DNA of 64,000 nucleotides from Flavobacteriales bacterium (GTDB lineage Bacteria > Bacteroidota > Bacteroidia > Flavobacteriales > Flavobacteriaceae). The translations under genes were made by a program, and so were the position numbers. Below the pieces are notes generated by a model that searched no databases, was not told the DNA's origin, and saw only the letters and a list, made by a program, of their open reading frames with translations. Shown piece after piece: positions 29,843-39,253 of the stretch. The stretch is from contig JAMOUV010000010.1 in assembly GCA_027067965.1 (NCBI GenBank), positions 248,001-312,000 of the forward strand, given 5' to 3'. Numbering within the stretch: position 1 is the first letter of the stretch; each line of letters begins with the position of its first letter.

Positions 29843-29879
29843 CATAAAAAACGTATTTTCGTAAAAAAATTGATAAGGT

Positions 29880-32477
29880 TTGAGTAAATCCGGAAAAAGA
29901 ACACCTTTGATGCAGCAATATTATAGCATCAAAAAGAAATATCCCGATGCATTATTGTTGTTTCGGGTGGGCGATTTTTATGAAACTTTCGGAGAAGATG
30001 CCGTGAAAACCGCAGGAATTTTAGGTATTGTTTTAACCAAACGCGGAAATGGCAGCGAAGCGGAAACCGCATTGGCGGGCTTCCCCTATCATGCGCTCAA
30101 TACTTATCTGCCCAAACTCGTTCGTGCCGGTATGCGTGTGGCCATTTGCGAACAATTGGAAGACCCGAAAAAGGCGAAAAAAATTGTCAAGCGAGGAGTT
30201 ACCGAAGTAATTACTCCCGGTTTGGCTTACAGTGAAGATGTACTCGACAAAGACAAAAATAATTTTCTCGCTTCGGTATATTTCGGAAAAAAACAAACCG
30301 GTTTGGCGCTCTTGGATGTAAGTACCGGTGAATTTTTTGTGGCCCGCGGAAACAATGAATACATTGGGAAACTATTAAATGATTTCTCTCCGAAAGAAGT
30401 AATTTTTTCAAATCAGGACAAGAAACTTTTTCTTAAACATTTTGGTGAAAAATTTTATACTTATCCGCTTGATGAATGGATTTTTCAGCAAGATTATGCA
30501 ATGGAATTATTGTTGAATAAATTTCAAACGGCTTCACTTAAAGGATTCGGTATTCATGATATGGACGAAGCCATTGTGGCGGCCGGTGCCATTTTGCATT
30601 ATCTCAAACAAAATCTAAATGATCAAATCGATCATGTGAGGCGTATTCAGCGCTTGGTTAGCGACCGTTATGTATGGATGGATAAATTTACGGTCCGGAA
30701 TTTGGAATTAATGGAAAGTCCTTTCGGAAAGGATGTCACACTTTTGGGGATTTTAGACAAGACACTTACGCCGATGGGCGGCCGTTTGATTCGGAGATGG
30801 TTGATGTTTCCGCATAAGGAATTGGAAGAAATCAATCGCCGTCTCGACACGGTGGAAGCATTGGTAAAAGACGACCGTGTCAGAGAAAACACGGCAGGTC
30901 ATTTAAAGGCACTGGGCGATATGGAGCGTGTGCTTTCGCGGGTGGTAACGGGAAAAGCCAATCCGCGGGAAGTATTGCAATTGCTGCGGGCATTGAAAAA
31001 TACGGTACCGATCAAAGAGGGATTGACATCTCATCCGGATAAAGTTCTAAATGAACTGGGTGGAAAATTAAATGAATTGGCTGATTTACAACATCTTATT
31101 GAAAATACATTAACACCCGAACCGCCGGTGAATTTAAATAAAGGCGGTGTGATCGCCGAAGGCGTTTCGGCCGAATTGGACGAATTGAGAAATGTAAGTC
31201 GAAATGCCCAAGCCGTATTGAATGAGATTTTGCAACAAGAAATTGAGCGAACCGGCATTCAATCGTTAAAAATAGGTTTTAATAATGTATTCGGCTATTA
31301 TTTGGAAGTAAGAAATAAATACAAGGAAAATGTGCCGCCCGAGTGGATTCGAAAGCAGACTTTAACGGCATCGGAACGTTATATCACCCCCGAATTAAAG
31401 GAATTGGAAGCCAAAATATTAGGTGCCGAAGAACAAATTTTGGCCTGGGAGCAACGATTATATGCCGAATTATTGGAGAAAATTAAATATTATGTAGCAC
31501 CGGTTCAGGAAAATGCTCACATATTGGCCCGTTTGGATGTTTTGCTTTCTTTTGCGCGCACAGCCATAAAAAATTATTACGTCCGGCCCGAATTGAACGA
31601 TTCTTATGTGTTGGATATCAAAGAAGGACGCCATCCCGTGATCGAGAAACATCTTCCCGAAGATGAAACTTATGTAGCCAATGATGTGTATTTGGACCGG
31701 GAAAAACAACAAATCTTAATCATTACGGGTCCGAATATGTCGGGCAAATCCGCCTTTTTACGTCAAACCGCTTTAATTGTTTTGATGGCGCAAATGGGAA
31801 GTTACATACCTGCCAAATCGGCAAAAATCGGACTTATCGATAAGATATTTACACGTGTAGGAGCCAGTGATAATATTGCCATGGGCGAATCTACTTTTAT
31901 GGTGGAAATGAACGAAACCGCGAGTATTTTAAACAATTTAAGCGAAAGAAGTTTGATTTTGCTAGACGAGATAGGCCGTGGAACAAGCACCTATGACGGT
32001 ATTTCCATCGCTTGGGCAATAGCCGAATATTTACATGAACATCCAACCCGTCCGAAAACTTTGTTTGCGACGCATTATCATGAATTGAATGAAATGGAGA
32101 ACCTTTTTGAACGTATCAAAAATTATCATGTAAGTGTTAAAGAGCATCAAGACCGGATTATTTTTGTGCGTAAAATGGAACGGGGTGGAAGCGAACATAG
32201 TTTCGGAATTCATGTGGCGAAATTGGCGGGGATGCCCGCATATGTATTGAATCGCTCTAAAAAAATGCTGAAAAAATTGGAAGAATCCGGGAGGAAAGAA
32301 GAAGACAAAGAAAAAATAAAACAGCAGGAACCGGTACAATTGAGTATTTTTCAATTGGACGATCCGTTGTTGGAAGAAATCAGAGATTTGATTATTCAAA
32401 CCGATATCAATAATCTGCGGCCTGTCGATGCCTTAAATTTATTGGATCAAATCCGAAACAAGTTGGTGAAAAAATAA
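29880..32477 (+). CDS. mutS: DNA mismatch repair protein MutS
   Basis: This protein recognises mismatches. The mismatch-reading motif is in LFRVGDFYETFGEDA near residue 27. The Walker A site is ITGPNMSGKSAFLRQ near residue 616, and Walker B is LILLDEIGRGTSTYDG. The 865-residue length is normal. The start is a TTG that keeps the conserved lead-in KRTPLMQQY; an ATG 30 bases in would cut it. A -7-like TATTTTCG lies just upstream. The RecJ exonuclease elsewhere in the window is a possible partner. Confidence 0.95.
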   Translation: MSKSGKRTPLMQQYYSIKKKYPDALLLFRVGDFYETFGEDAVKTAGILGIVLTKRGNGSEAETALAGFPYHALNTYLPKLVRAGMRVAICEQLEDPKKAKKIVKRGVTEVITPGLAYSEDVLDKDKNNFLASVYFGKKQTGLALLDVSTGEFFVARGNNEYIGKLLNDFSPKEVIFSNQDKKLFLKHFGEKFYTYPLDEWIFQQDYAMELLLNKFQTASLKGFGIHDMDEAIVAAGAILHYLKQNLNDQIDHVRRIQRLVSDRYVWMDKFTVRNLELMESPFGKDVTLLGILDKTLTPMGGRLIRRWLMFPHKELEEINRRLDTVEALVKDDRVRENTAGHLKALGDMERVLSRVVTGKANPREVLQLLRALKNTVPIKEGLTSHPDKVLNELGGKLNELADLQHLIENTLTPEPPVNLNKGGVIAEGVSAELDELRNVSRNAQAVLNEILQQEIERTGIQSLKIGFNNVFGYYLEVRNKYKENVPPEWIRKQTLTASERYITPELKELEAKILGAEEQILAWEQRLYAELLEKIKYYVAPVQENAHILARLDVLLSFARTAIKNYYVRPELNDSYVLDIKEGRHPVIEKHLPEDETYVANDVYLDREKQQILIITGPNMSGKSAFLRQTALIVLMAQMGSYIPAKSAKIGLIDKIFTRVGASDNIAMGESTFMVEMNETASILNNLSERSLILLDEIGRGTSTYDGISIAWAIAEYLHEHPTRPKTLFATHYHELNEMENLFERIKNYHVSVKEHQDRIIFVRKMERGGSEHSFGIHVAKLAGMPAYVLNRSKKMLKKLEESGRKEEDKEKIKQQEPVQLSIFQLDDPLLEEIRDLIIQTDINNLRPVDALNLLDQIRNKLVKK

Positions 32478-32534
32478 TTCCTGACGATTTAATAAAATCA
32501 TTAAATGTTGATTTTCAACCTTTTAGTAAGATTT

Positions 32535-33674
32535 TTATTTCTCAAAAAATTCAATTACTTCTATTAGTGTATCTTTCGTTTGTGTCCGGGTCTCCATTTT
32601 GACGGCCGCTTTCAAATCATTCAGCGCATGGGTATATTCCGACTTTTTCAGAAGATTTGCCGCATGAGCGCGAATAATTGCACTGCTATCTCGAAGGAGT
32701 CCGATATTCCACCGAACGGCTGGTCGCGAACGTAATTCATATAAACTATCCATGGCAGCCAATTTTTCTTTTTCGTTTGCTTTCAAAAGTTTCCACCATA
32801 GTCGTTTTTCCGTTTTTATCAAATTTTTATCAAATAAAATCGGTTGATGATTTCGTTCGGGAGCAATCCATTTTTTATCGTAAGAAATTAATTTTTTACC
32901 GCTCACTATGCGAACCATTCTGGGAATCATCCAGCGGATTCCGGGAGTGGATTCCGCATGCCCGCCGATAGCGAAAATTCTCCCTTTCCCTACTTGTTGG
33001 TAATACATGAATAATTTCCCCGGGGTTAAACCTGCCGGAGTTCCTTCGTTCGGATGAATGTCGGTTACATATACCGCCAAAGGATGAAAATCCGGTTGTT
33101 GCTCTAAAGCTTCCATGATGGGGCCGTCATAATATTGAATGAATTGCGGTTTATTTTTGAATTCGGGAAATATTTTCAAACCTTCTTTATTGAGTTTGAA
33201 TTCGATCAATCCCCGTCCCCGATTGTAATGAGCTCGGTCCAAATGTTTTACGTGGGCTAATTTTAAACTCGGATAGGTAGGTGTATTACATAGCATATAT
33301 GCACCTGCACAAATACCTATGATTCCTTTGCCGTTTCGTACAAATTCTTTTACTTTATTTTGGCCCGCATATCCCAGATTATTCAGTTGTTTACTACCGC
33401 TTCCGCCGGGAAAAATAATTACATCGATCTCATTTAATTTTCCACTGACTATTTCCGCCGCACTAATGGGAAATGCTTCTATTTCCTGATCTATTTTTAA
33501 TGCTTCTATGGTTTCAATTACACTCACTGCTCCCGCTCCGTCGCCATTAAAAACCCCCACTTTAATTAACTTTTGGGAGGAATGTGATAAACCGGATGGA
33601 ATTTCGCGGGTAGTATCGGCTGAATGGCATCCGAACAAACTTGTAAGGAAGAAAAAAATAAGGAAATATTTCAT
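32535..33674 (-). CDS. Lipoprotein with biotin-protein-ligase-N-like (GATase1) domain
   Basis: The signal ends in LTSLFGC (Cys16), predicting a lipoprotein. Residues about 38-250 have a class I glutamine-amidotransferase-like fold, with VGVFNGDGAGA, VIIFPGGSGSKQLNNLG and a nucleophile elbow GICAGAYMLC. This is typical of BPL_N-type proteins of unknown substrate. The last 90 residues are helical and repeat-like. The start overlaps the preceding stop by 4 bases (ATGA), so it is coupled to the Ntn hydrolase. The enzymatic role is unknown. Confidence 0.75.
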   Translation of the reverse strand: MKYFLIFFFLTSLFGCHSADTTREIPSGLSHSSQKLIKVGVFNGDGAGAVSVIETIEALKIDQEIEAFPISAAEIVSGKLNEIDVIIFPGGSGSKQLNNLGYAGQNKVKEFVRNGKGIIGICAGAYMLCNTPTYPSLKLAHVKHLDRAHYNRGRGLIEFKLNKEGLKIFPEFKNKPQFIQYYDGPIMEALEQQPDFHPLAVYVTDIHPNEGTPAGLTPGKLFMYYQQVGKGRIFAIGGHAESTPGIRWMIPRMVRIVSGKKLISYDKKWIAPERNHQPILFDKNLIKTEKRLWWKLLKANEKEKLAAMDSLYELRSRPAVRWNIGLLRDSSAIIRAHAANLLKKSEYTHALNDLKAAVKMETRTQTKDTLIEVIEFFEK

Positions 33675-34933
33675 TTTAAATGATTCTGGTGAGTATTTTC
33701 AAATAAATCAATGCGAAATTCTCGATGATACATATCGCTTATGTAGCCATCCAACCAATCGTACATTTCTTTGATGTCTTTTTTAACGGGTTTTCCTTTT
33801 GCATGCCATTTTTCTAGTAAATCGTAGGTTTTGGCATAAATGATTTTTTCATGTTTTTTGATAATTTGATCGATGCCCGTCTCTTTTACATTGACCAATG
33901 CATTGATGTTAATATATTGATGGTCCACCTTTCCCCATCTGATATTCATGATTTTATATTTTTTTAGCCAAGTGGCTGCATAACTAATGGGAGAATCTTG
34001 TAATACATTATCATAACGGACGATTTTGGGCAAATCGATTTTAGTTACCCATACCGGCACAATTACTGACGCTAAAGGGAACCCCACATTGGCCCAAAGC
34101 GTTGCCAAAGACGGATTTTCTCCTTTCTTCACGCCTTCTACCACTACGGAAGATGCGGTAATAGGGCGGGCGATATAATCGCGGAAATGAATATATTTGG
34201 GCGTTTCGGGAGGTAAATGATAATAGGTTATCATCGGTTTGTCTTTGGTTAAATAATGATATAAATTTTTGGCTACATGTTTTTGGATGTATTGTGCCGT
34301 GATACCTTCATAGGTGGAAACGGCGTTGTAAAAAAGTTCATTAGCCGCATTGTAGCGTATATATCCGCTACTTTCCAAACCAAAAGGACCCGAATGAGAA
34401 TAGTTCGTACGGATAATATATCCGAAAGGCGCAATGGCAGGGTCGTTGGCGTCGAATTTTACGTATTTGTAATTATTGACTTCGTAATAAGCCGCTCCGC
34501 CGGAAGCATCGATTACTCCGAAATTGGCTTCTAATCCGGTCGGGCGCGGAAGTTGATCAAGCAGGGCTTCGAAATCCGCAAGTGTTTTGCAAGTAGCGAG
34601 GGCTTTTTTCATGATGCGTCCTTCCCATCCGTTGCGTTCATCGTCATTATCAAGATTTAAATTGTATGAAGCGGAATTCATGATGGCAAATCCTTCCGAA
34701 TTAAGGCCGATCCAGATGCTTTTTCCCTCCGTATCTTTAGAATTTACCAAACCTACATAGGCATATTTTCCATCATCAAAATAGCGCAATGCATTATTGA
34801 TGGCTCGGGTATCGCGATTTTTCCAAAGCATCGGCCGTCCGTCCCGGGTGTATTTCCCCGATATAACGGCAGTCGTACAACCCCACGAAGTTAGAAGATA
34901 AAAGAAGAACAATAAAAGAAAGATTTTTTTCAT
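33671..34933 (-). CDS. Secreted Ntn hydrolase, C45 / acyl-transferase-like
   Basis: After a hydrophobic signal, the sequence reads GCTTAVISGKYTRDGRPMLW and KNRDT. Cys19 is followed by the layout of N-terminal-nucleophile hydrolases such as choloylglycine hydrolase and acyl-CoA:6-APA acyltransferase (an Arg/Asp pair after the nucleophile, and GLNSEGFAIMNSASYN). So Cys19 is probably the catalytic residue exposed by signal removal rather than a lipid anchor. The substrate is unknown, presumably a linear amide. It is the first gene of a two-gene unit with the GATase-like lipoprotein. Confidence 0.75.
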   Translation of the reverse strand: MKKIFLLLFFFYLLTSWGCTTAVISGKYTRDGRPMLWKNRDTRAINNALRYFDDGKYAYVGLVNSKDTEGKSIWIGLNSEGFAIMNSASYNLNLDNDDERNGWEGRIMKKALATCKTLADFEALLDQLPRPTGLEANFGVIDASGGAAYYEVNNYKYVKFDANDPAIAPFGYIIRTNYSHSGPFGLESSGYIRYNAANELFYNAVSTYEGITAQYIQKHVAKNLYHYLTKDKPMITYYHLPPETPKYIHFRDYIARPITASSVVVEGVKKGENPSLATLWANVGFPLASVIVPVWVTKIDLPKIVRYDNVLQDSPISYAATWLKKYKIMNIRWGKVDHQYININALVNVKETGIDQIIKKHEKIIYAKTYDLLEKWHAKGKPVKKDIKEMYDWLDGYISDMYHREFRIDLFENTHQNHLK

Positions 34934-35106
34934 GACTGTAATTTTCAGCGGTTTATAACCAAAATTATAAAAATTCCGGGAGTTTCACTCTAAAGTGAGG
35001 TCCATTTCCTTTTTAAATGCAAAAGAAATCGAATGTGTAATTTATATTTATTCATTTAACTCGGTAAATTCAATGTAAAATCATAAATTTGAAAAAAATA
35101 AGAAAT

Positions 35107-35664
35107 ATGAAAAAATGGATTTTATTGCCGGTTTTGTTTTTAATCATCTCGGCTTGCGGAAAGGATAAAACCGATACGAGCATAAAAGCTGAAAAATTGA
35201 AGGAAAAAGTTACCGAAAAGGATGAATCGGCATTGCGATACCGGATGTTTAAAGTGGACAAGGCCGGGGTGGCGCAGGTAGGCGCTATTTTTAAATCATT
35301 TTTAGAAGAGGAAGGCATGTATTATCCGCGGGTGGTGGATTTCAAATATGCCGCCCAAGTGGATAATATCGAATTTGATCTTAAACCGACCGTATTGATT
35401 CTTTTCGGTCATCCGAAAGAGATAGGGGTGTTGATTCGTGAAAATCCCGAAGTGGCTTATGATTTACCTTTCCGTATTTTGGTTTATCAAAACGACAACG
35501 GGGAAACTTGGGTGATGTATGCCGATTTCGATGCGATGAAGAAGAAATATTTTCTAGCGGATAACAATAATATCATTCCGAAATATAAAGCATTGATGAA
35601 AAAATTTGAAGAGAGATTGCCGTATTATTTAAATCGAATGGAAAAAAATCCCGAACAGTCATAA
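35107..35664 (+). CDS. DUF302-domain lipoprotein
   Basis: The signal ends LIISAC (Cys17). The 185-residue protein has the DUF302 core, PTVLILFGHPKEIGVLIREN followed by AYDLPFRILVYQNDNGETWV. DUF302 proteins are common, small and of unknown function. The ATG at 35107 gives a proper signal peptide; an upstream TTG at 35089 coincides with a TTTG-like promoter word. It leads a run of five closely packed genes: the next starts one base after its stop. Confidence 0.82.
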   Translation: MKKWILLPVLFLIISACGKDKTDTSIKAEKLKEKVTEKDESALRYRMFKVDKAGVAQVGAIFKSFLEEEGMYYPRVVDFKYAAQVDNIEFDLKPTVLILFGHPKEIGVLIRENPEVAYDLPFRILVYQNDNGETWVMYADFDAMKKKYFLADNNNIIPKYKALMKKFEERLPYYLNRMEKNPEQS

Positions 35665-35665
35665 T

Positions 35666-36133
35666 ATGAAATTTTTAAAAAGAAAATTAAAGCGCAAGGG
35701 ATTTGTACCGGTTAAATTGAAGGTGTTACGCGTGCCGGATATGAGTTCGAGTTTTCATTTTCTGGTGCGAGTAAAAATTAACGGAAAGAAAGGCAATTTT
35801 ATTTTGGATACGGGTGCTTCCACTACGGTGGTGGATATCCACCGGGCGGATAAATTTAATATTACTATTCCCGAGATGCAACCCGATATTATGGCATTCG
35901 GGGCGTCACCGGATGAATTAAATGTGGAATTTTCAGGAAAAAATAAAATTAAAATCAAGTCTTGGAAAGGCGGGAAATTTCCCGTTATTTTGATGGATTT
36001 GTCTCATATCCGCGAAGCAATGGAACTCCACCAAGTGGAAGTGGACGGGATTTTAGGTGCCGACGTGCTTATAAACGGGGAAGCGATTTTGGATTACGGG
36101 AATGAATATTTGTACTTAAAAAATTCGAAGTAA
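35666..36133 (+). CDS. Retropepsin-like aspartic protease
   Basis: This 155-residue protein has one catalytic aspartate motif, NFILDTGASTTVVDI near residue 46, and the flap/second-half pattern GILGADVLINGEAILDYGN. This is the single-lobe, clan AA layout, which works as a dimer. There is no signal peptide, so it is probably cytoplasmic. It starts 1 base after the DUF302 lipoprotein, and its stop overlaps the next start (TAATG). The target is unknown. Confidence 0.82.
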   Translation: MKFLKRKLKRKGFVPVKLKVLRVPDMSSSFHFLVRVKINGKKGNFILDTGASTTVVDIHRADKFNITIPEMQPDIMAFGASPDELNVEFSGKNKIKIKSWKGGKFPVILMDLSHIREAMELHQVEVDGILGADVLINGEAILDYGNEYLYLKNSK

Positions 36134-36318
36134 TGAATTGGCGCAAATTAGGGAGTTTGGCTTTGTTTGTTTTGGGAACCATTGTGGCATTCCAGAATTT
36201 TTTTAGGGTATTTGCGCCCGGCTTGTCATTCGTTCAGCGTTCCTATTATTTTATTTTGGGGCTTGCGATTTTGTTTTTAAGCGCGGGTGCGTTTTATGTG
36301 TACAGAAAAGAAAAATAA
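36133..36318 (+). CDS. Small two-helix membrane protein
   Basis: The 61-residue protein has two hydrophobic helices (LALFVLGTIVAFQNFF and YYFILGLAILFLSAGAFY) and a basic C-terminus. I do not recognise a family. It is translationally coupled upstream by TAATG and overlaps the glycosyltransferase downstream by 23 bases, so it is a real member of the unit. Confidence 0.6.
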   Translation: MNWRKLGSLALFVLGTIVAFQNFFRVFAPGLSFVQRSYYFILGLAILFLSAGAFYVYRKEK

Positions 36319-37234
36319 TCCGGTTTTGTTTCTTAGCATCATTATTGCCACTTATAATCGTTCAAAGCACTTAAGAGAGTCTTTGGAAGCATGGAGTAAG
36401 CAAAATTTTTCAAAAGGAAATTATGAAATAATCGTAGTGGATAACGGCTCGCCGGATGATACGCAAGCCGTTTGCAGGGAATTTCGAACCCGGCACCCGG
36501 AAGTAAACTTTAGATATGAGTTTTTGGAAACGCCATGCCTATCCTGTGCACGAAACCGGGGAATTGAATTGGCCCGGGGAAAATATGTGGCATTTGTAGA
36601 TGACGATGCCCGCCCCGGGGCGCATTATATAGCCAATTTTTTTAAACGGACACAAGAATTTCCCGCCGTTCAAGCGTTTGGCGGCAGGGTATTGCCCCGC
36701 TACGAAACCGGTCAGGAACCCGTATGGATGAGCAAGTATTTACAACGCTTGTTGTCCTTTGTGGACATGGGCGATAAAGTCAAAACATTCAACAAAAAAT
36801 ATCCCGTAGGATGCAACATGTTATTTCGAAAGGATTTGTTCGATGAAATCGGCGTTTTCGACATTCCGGCGGGCTACCGTTCGGAAGACAAACATTTTTT
36901 TCTGAAAGTGAAACGGGCGGGAAAGAAGGTGTTATACTTGCCCGATGTAATAGTTTATCATTTTATCGACGCATGGCGATTAACCGAAGATTATGTAAAA
37001 AATGTTTCTTGTAAAAACGGTTGTTCGGATAATAAAATGTATGAGTTGTTCGACAATTCTTTCATGTTGAAAATCAAGCATTTAGTTGGATTGTTGTTTA
37101 AATTGTCAATTTCGCTCTTTTTATGGGCCGGTTTTATTGTAAAAGGGCAAAAAGAGAAAGGAAAATATTTATTTTTGTCCATGTGGCATACCCTTAGAGG
37201 ATTTGCCGGCGGATGTCAAAAATGTCATTCATGA
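36296..37234 (+). CDS. Family 2 glycosyltransferase
   Basis: This GT-A glycosyltransferase has LSIIIATYNRSKHLRESL at the N-terminus, a nucleotide-sugar DxD region FVDDDARPG near residue 97 and the acceptor-side RSEDKHFFLKV. A C-terminal hydrophobic helix (LFKLSISLFLWAGFIV) anchors it to the inner membrane. The ATG at 36296 was chosen over a GTG 9 bases upstream. It overlaps both neighbours and ends in a CxxC pair. It probably acts on surface glycan with the following gene. Confidence 0.87.
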   Translation: MCTEKKNNPVLFLSIIIATYNRSKHLRESLEAWSKQNFSKGNYEIIVVDNGSPDDTQAVCREFRTRHPEVNFRYEFLETPCLSCARNRGIELARGKYVAFVDDDARPGAHYIANFFKRTQEFPAVQAFGGRVLPRYETGQEPVWMSKYLQRLLSFVDMGDKVKTFNKKYPVGCNMLFRKDLFDEIGVFDIPAGYRSEDKHFFLKVKRAGKKVLYLPDVIVYHFIDAWRLTEDYVKNVSCKNGCSDNKMYELFDNSFMLKIKHLVGLLFKLSISLFLWAGFIVKGQKEKGKYLFLSMWHTLRGFAGGCQKCHS

Positions 37235-38112
37235 ATCAAGAAAATTTAATTCGCTTAAAGGACTTTTCTTCGGATTTGGGTTCCACTTTAAAAACCTTGA
37301 TGAGGATACCTTTTATGTGGCGTCCGGCGGATAAGTTTCCTCCTTCGCACCATCAAGAAGCCGTGATTTTGGGTAACGGGCCTTCGCTCCGCAATTTTTT
37401 ACCTAATCATCAAGATTTTTTAAAAAATAAAGACGTATGGGCGGTTAATTTATTTTCGACCACGCCATGGTTCGAGAAAATAAAACCTGCCAAATACGTG
37501 GTATCGGCACCGGAATATTGGTTGGACGAAGTGGAAGAGGATTTTCAAAAATGGCGAACCGATCTTTTCTCCTCACTTGCCGAAAAAACCCGTTGGCCGA
37601 TGGATTTTTTTATACCCGTAGCAGCCAAGGGTAAAGGAGATTGGCAAAAAATGTTAGATAACAACAAGCACATTAGAATTATCTTTTACAACACCATGCC
37701 CGTGGAAGGATTCAAATGGTTTCGCTACGCATTATATGACCGGAAATTCGGCATGCCCCGTCCGCATAATGTGATGATTCCTTCTTTAATGAACGCCATT
37801 CTTAGCGGCTATGAAAAAATATATGTAACCGGTATCGACCATGATTGGTTACAATATCTCAGCGTGCAAGAGGATAATACCGTGTATTTGATTCAGAAAC
37901 ATTTTTATGATGAAGAAGGAAATCTGAAGCCCGCCGTGATGAAAAAGATGGGCAAAGGCCAAAGAAAAATGCATGAAATTTTAGAAAAATTTTATTATTC
38001 GTTTCGTGCCTATCATGAGATAGCGGCTTATTCCACACATAAAAATACCCGGATTTATAATATAACGCCCGGTTCAATGGTGGATGCTTTCGAACGAATG
38101 AAATTGAAGTAA
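37231..38112 (+). CDS. GNGPSL-motif protein, probable glycan-related transferase
   Basis: The 293-residue protein has AVILGNGPSLRNFLPNH near residue 43. The GNGPS loop is shared by sialyltransferase-like GT42 enzymes and MptE/DUF115-like proteins. Further conserved-looking parts are YVVSAPEYWLDE and IYVTGIDHDWL. It overlaps the GT2 gene by ATGA, so the two are coupled and it likely modifies the same glycan. An in-frame ATG 18 bases upstream is possible. The exact reaction is unknown. Confidence 0.62.
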   Translation: MNQENLIRLKDFSSDLGSTLKTLMRIPFMWRPADKFPPSHHQEAVILGNGPSLRNFLPNHQDFLKNKDVWAVNLFSTTPWFEKIKPAKYVVSAPEYWLDEVEEDFQKWRTDLFSSLAEKTRWPMDFFIPVAAKGKGDWQKMLDNNKHIRIIFYNTMPVEGFKWFRYALYDRKFGMPRPHNVMIPSLMNAILSGYEKIYVTGIDHDWLQYLSVQEDNTVYLIQKHFYDEEGNLKPAVMKKMGKGQRKMHEILEKFYYSFRAYHEIAAYSTHKNTRIYNITPGSMVDAFERMKLK

Positions 38113-38121
38113 ATTATACTT

Positions 38122-38439
38122 TTATCCGATAAAATATGCCCCCGCCCATCCTACTCCCGCACCCAACAAGGCCGACATGATGAGTATGGGCAAAATGGCA
38201 TTTTTATCTTCTTTGGCGACCAAAAATAAAATAGGAATAGCCGACAATTCCGCAATGATTAATCCTTTTAGCCAAGGAGCCATATCCCACGAGACAAAAG
38301 GAATAATAAGTCCCAGTACCACCCAATGCGTGAAGGCGGATAAATTGGCCGTTTTATCCATTTTTTGCATAATCATGGGTAATACGTCAATGATGCCTGC
38401 AATAATTCCGATGGTTAAAGCAATAAAAAAACTGTTCAT
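38122..38439 (-). CDS. Small membrane protein with four hydrophobic segments
   Basis: The 105-residue protein is strongly hydrophobic, with helices near FFIALTIGIIAGIIDVLPMI, WVVLGLIIPF, IIAELSAIPILFLVA and LIMSALLGAGVGWAGAY. I do not recognise a function. The ATG at 38439 follows the iorB stop by 17 bases, suggesting cotranscription with iorB. Confidence 0.6.
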   Translation of the reverse strand: MNSFFIALTIGIIAGIIDVLPMIMQKMDKTANLSAFTHWVVLGLIIPFVSWDMAPWLKGLIIAELSAIPILFLVAKEDKNAILPILIMSALLGAGVGWAGAYFIG

Positions 38440-38456
38440 AATCAACGATTTAGGGA

Positions 38457-39053
38457 TTATTTGGCGTATTGTTTCAATTTACCGGCGGCCGCTTCCTTGC
38501 CGCGGTTAAACGCATCGATGTTCATATTGACGATGCGTTCGCCTTTGCGGGAGAACAGTTGGGTGATGGCTTTTTCCCAAGTTTCCTGACTGAAAGGAAG
38601 CAAGTGCGATGCAGCGCCCGCCAAAACGATGTTGGCCGTACGGATGCTTCCGCTTTTTTTGGCCAAATCGCGGGCGTCGATGATCAGGTGGTGGGGAAAA
38701 CTTTCCAATTGTTTGCGCAATACGTCTTCGGGCGGATAGTCGGGAATGTTGACATACGGATTGATGTCCGTGATGATCCAGCCGTCCGGCGAAATGTAGG
38801 GCAAGTAGCGGAAGAGTTCCAAGGGCTCTACGGACAAAATCATGTCGGCCTTGCCGTAGGGAATCAAATCGGACCAGACCGGTTTGTCACTGATCCGCAC
38901 ATGGGATTGCACGGCGCCGCCCCGCTGGCTCATGCCGTGTACTTCGGATTGTTTGACGTATAAATCTTCCAATAAGGCGGCGGTGTCCAATAGTGCGGCA
39001 ATGGTCAAAATTCCTTGGCCGCCCACACCGGATAGCAATATGTCTTTTTTCAT
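38457..39053 (-). CDS. iorB: Indolepyruvate oxidoreductase subunit beta
   Basis: This is the gamma-type domain of a 2-oxoacid:ferredoxin oxidoreductase that decarboxylates aryl pyruvates from aromatic amino acids. GVGGQGILTIAALLDTAALL starts the domain, and VHGMSQRGGAVQSHVRI is the characteristic core. The length is 198 residues. Its partner iorA lies 2 kb away at 41066-42694 on the same strand, with three opposite-strand genes between, whereas the two are normally adjacent. Its codon use is C-rich like that of iorA, so they evolved under similar expression. Confidence 0.9.
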   Translation of the reverse strand: MKKDILLSGVGGQGILTIAALLDTAALLEDLYVKQSEVHGMSQRGGAVQSHVRISDKPVWSDLIPYGKADMILSVEPLELFRYLPYISPDGWIITDINPYVNIPDYPPEDVLRKQLESFPHHLIIDARDLAKKSGSIRTANIVLAGAASHLLPFSQETWEKAITQLFSRKGERIVNMNIDAFNRGKEAAAGKLKQYAK

Positions 39054-39253
39054 TTGTCAGCAATATTGATTTAATCAAATATACACAATTTAACTGCAAT
39101 GGAGAATGAGAATGATTATTATTTTCATCAATTTGGAATTGAACAAATTGAAAAAGTGAAAAAATGTAAAAGCAAATTCAACATTTTTTTGAGATTTTAA
39201 TGTAAATTTTTTATATTTATCAATTACATATAAAATTTTATAGATTAATTTTT

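Noticed and set aside
33671-34933. Cys19 of the Ntn hydrolase as a lipoprotein anchor
   Set aside because: The residues after the Cys follow the nucleophile pattern of Ntn hydrolases, which need a free N-terminal Cys.
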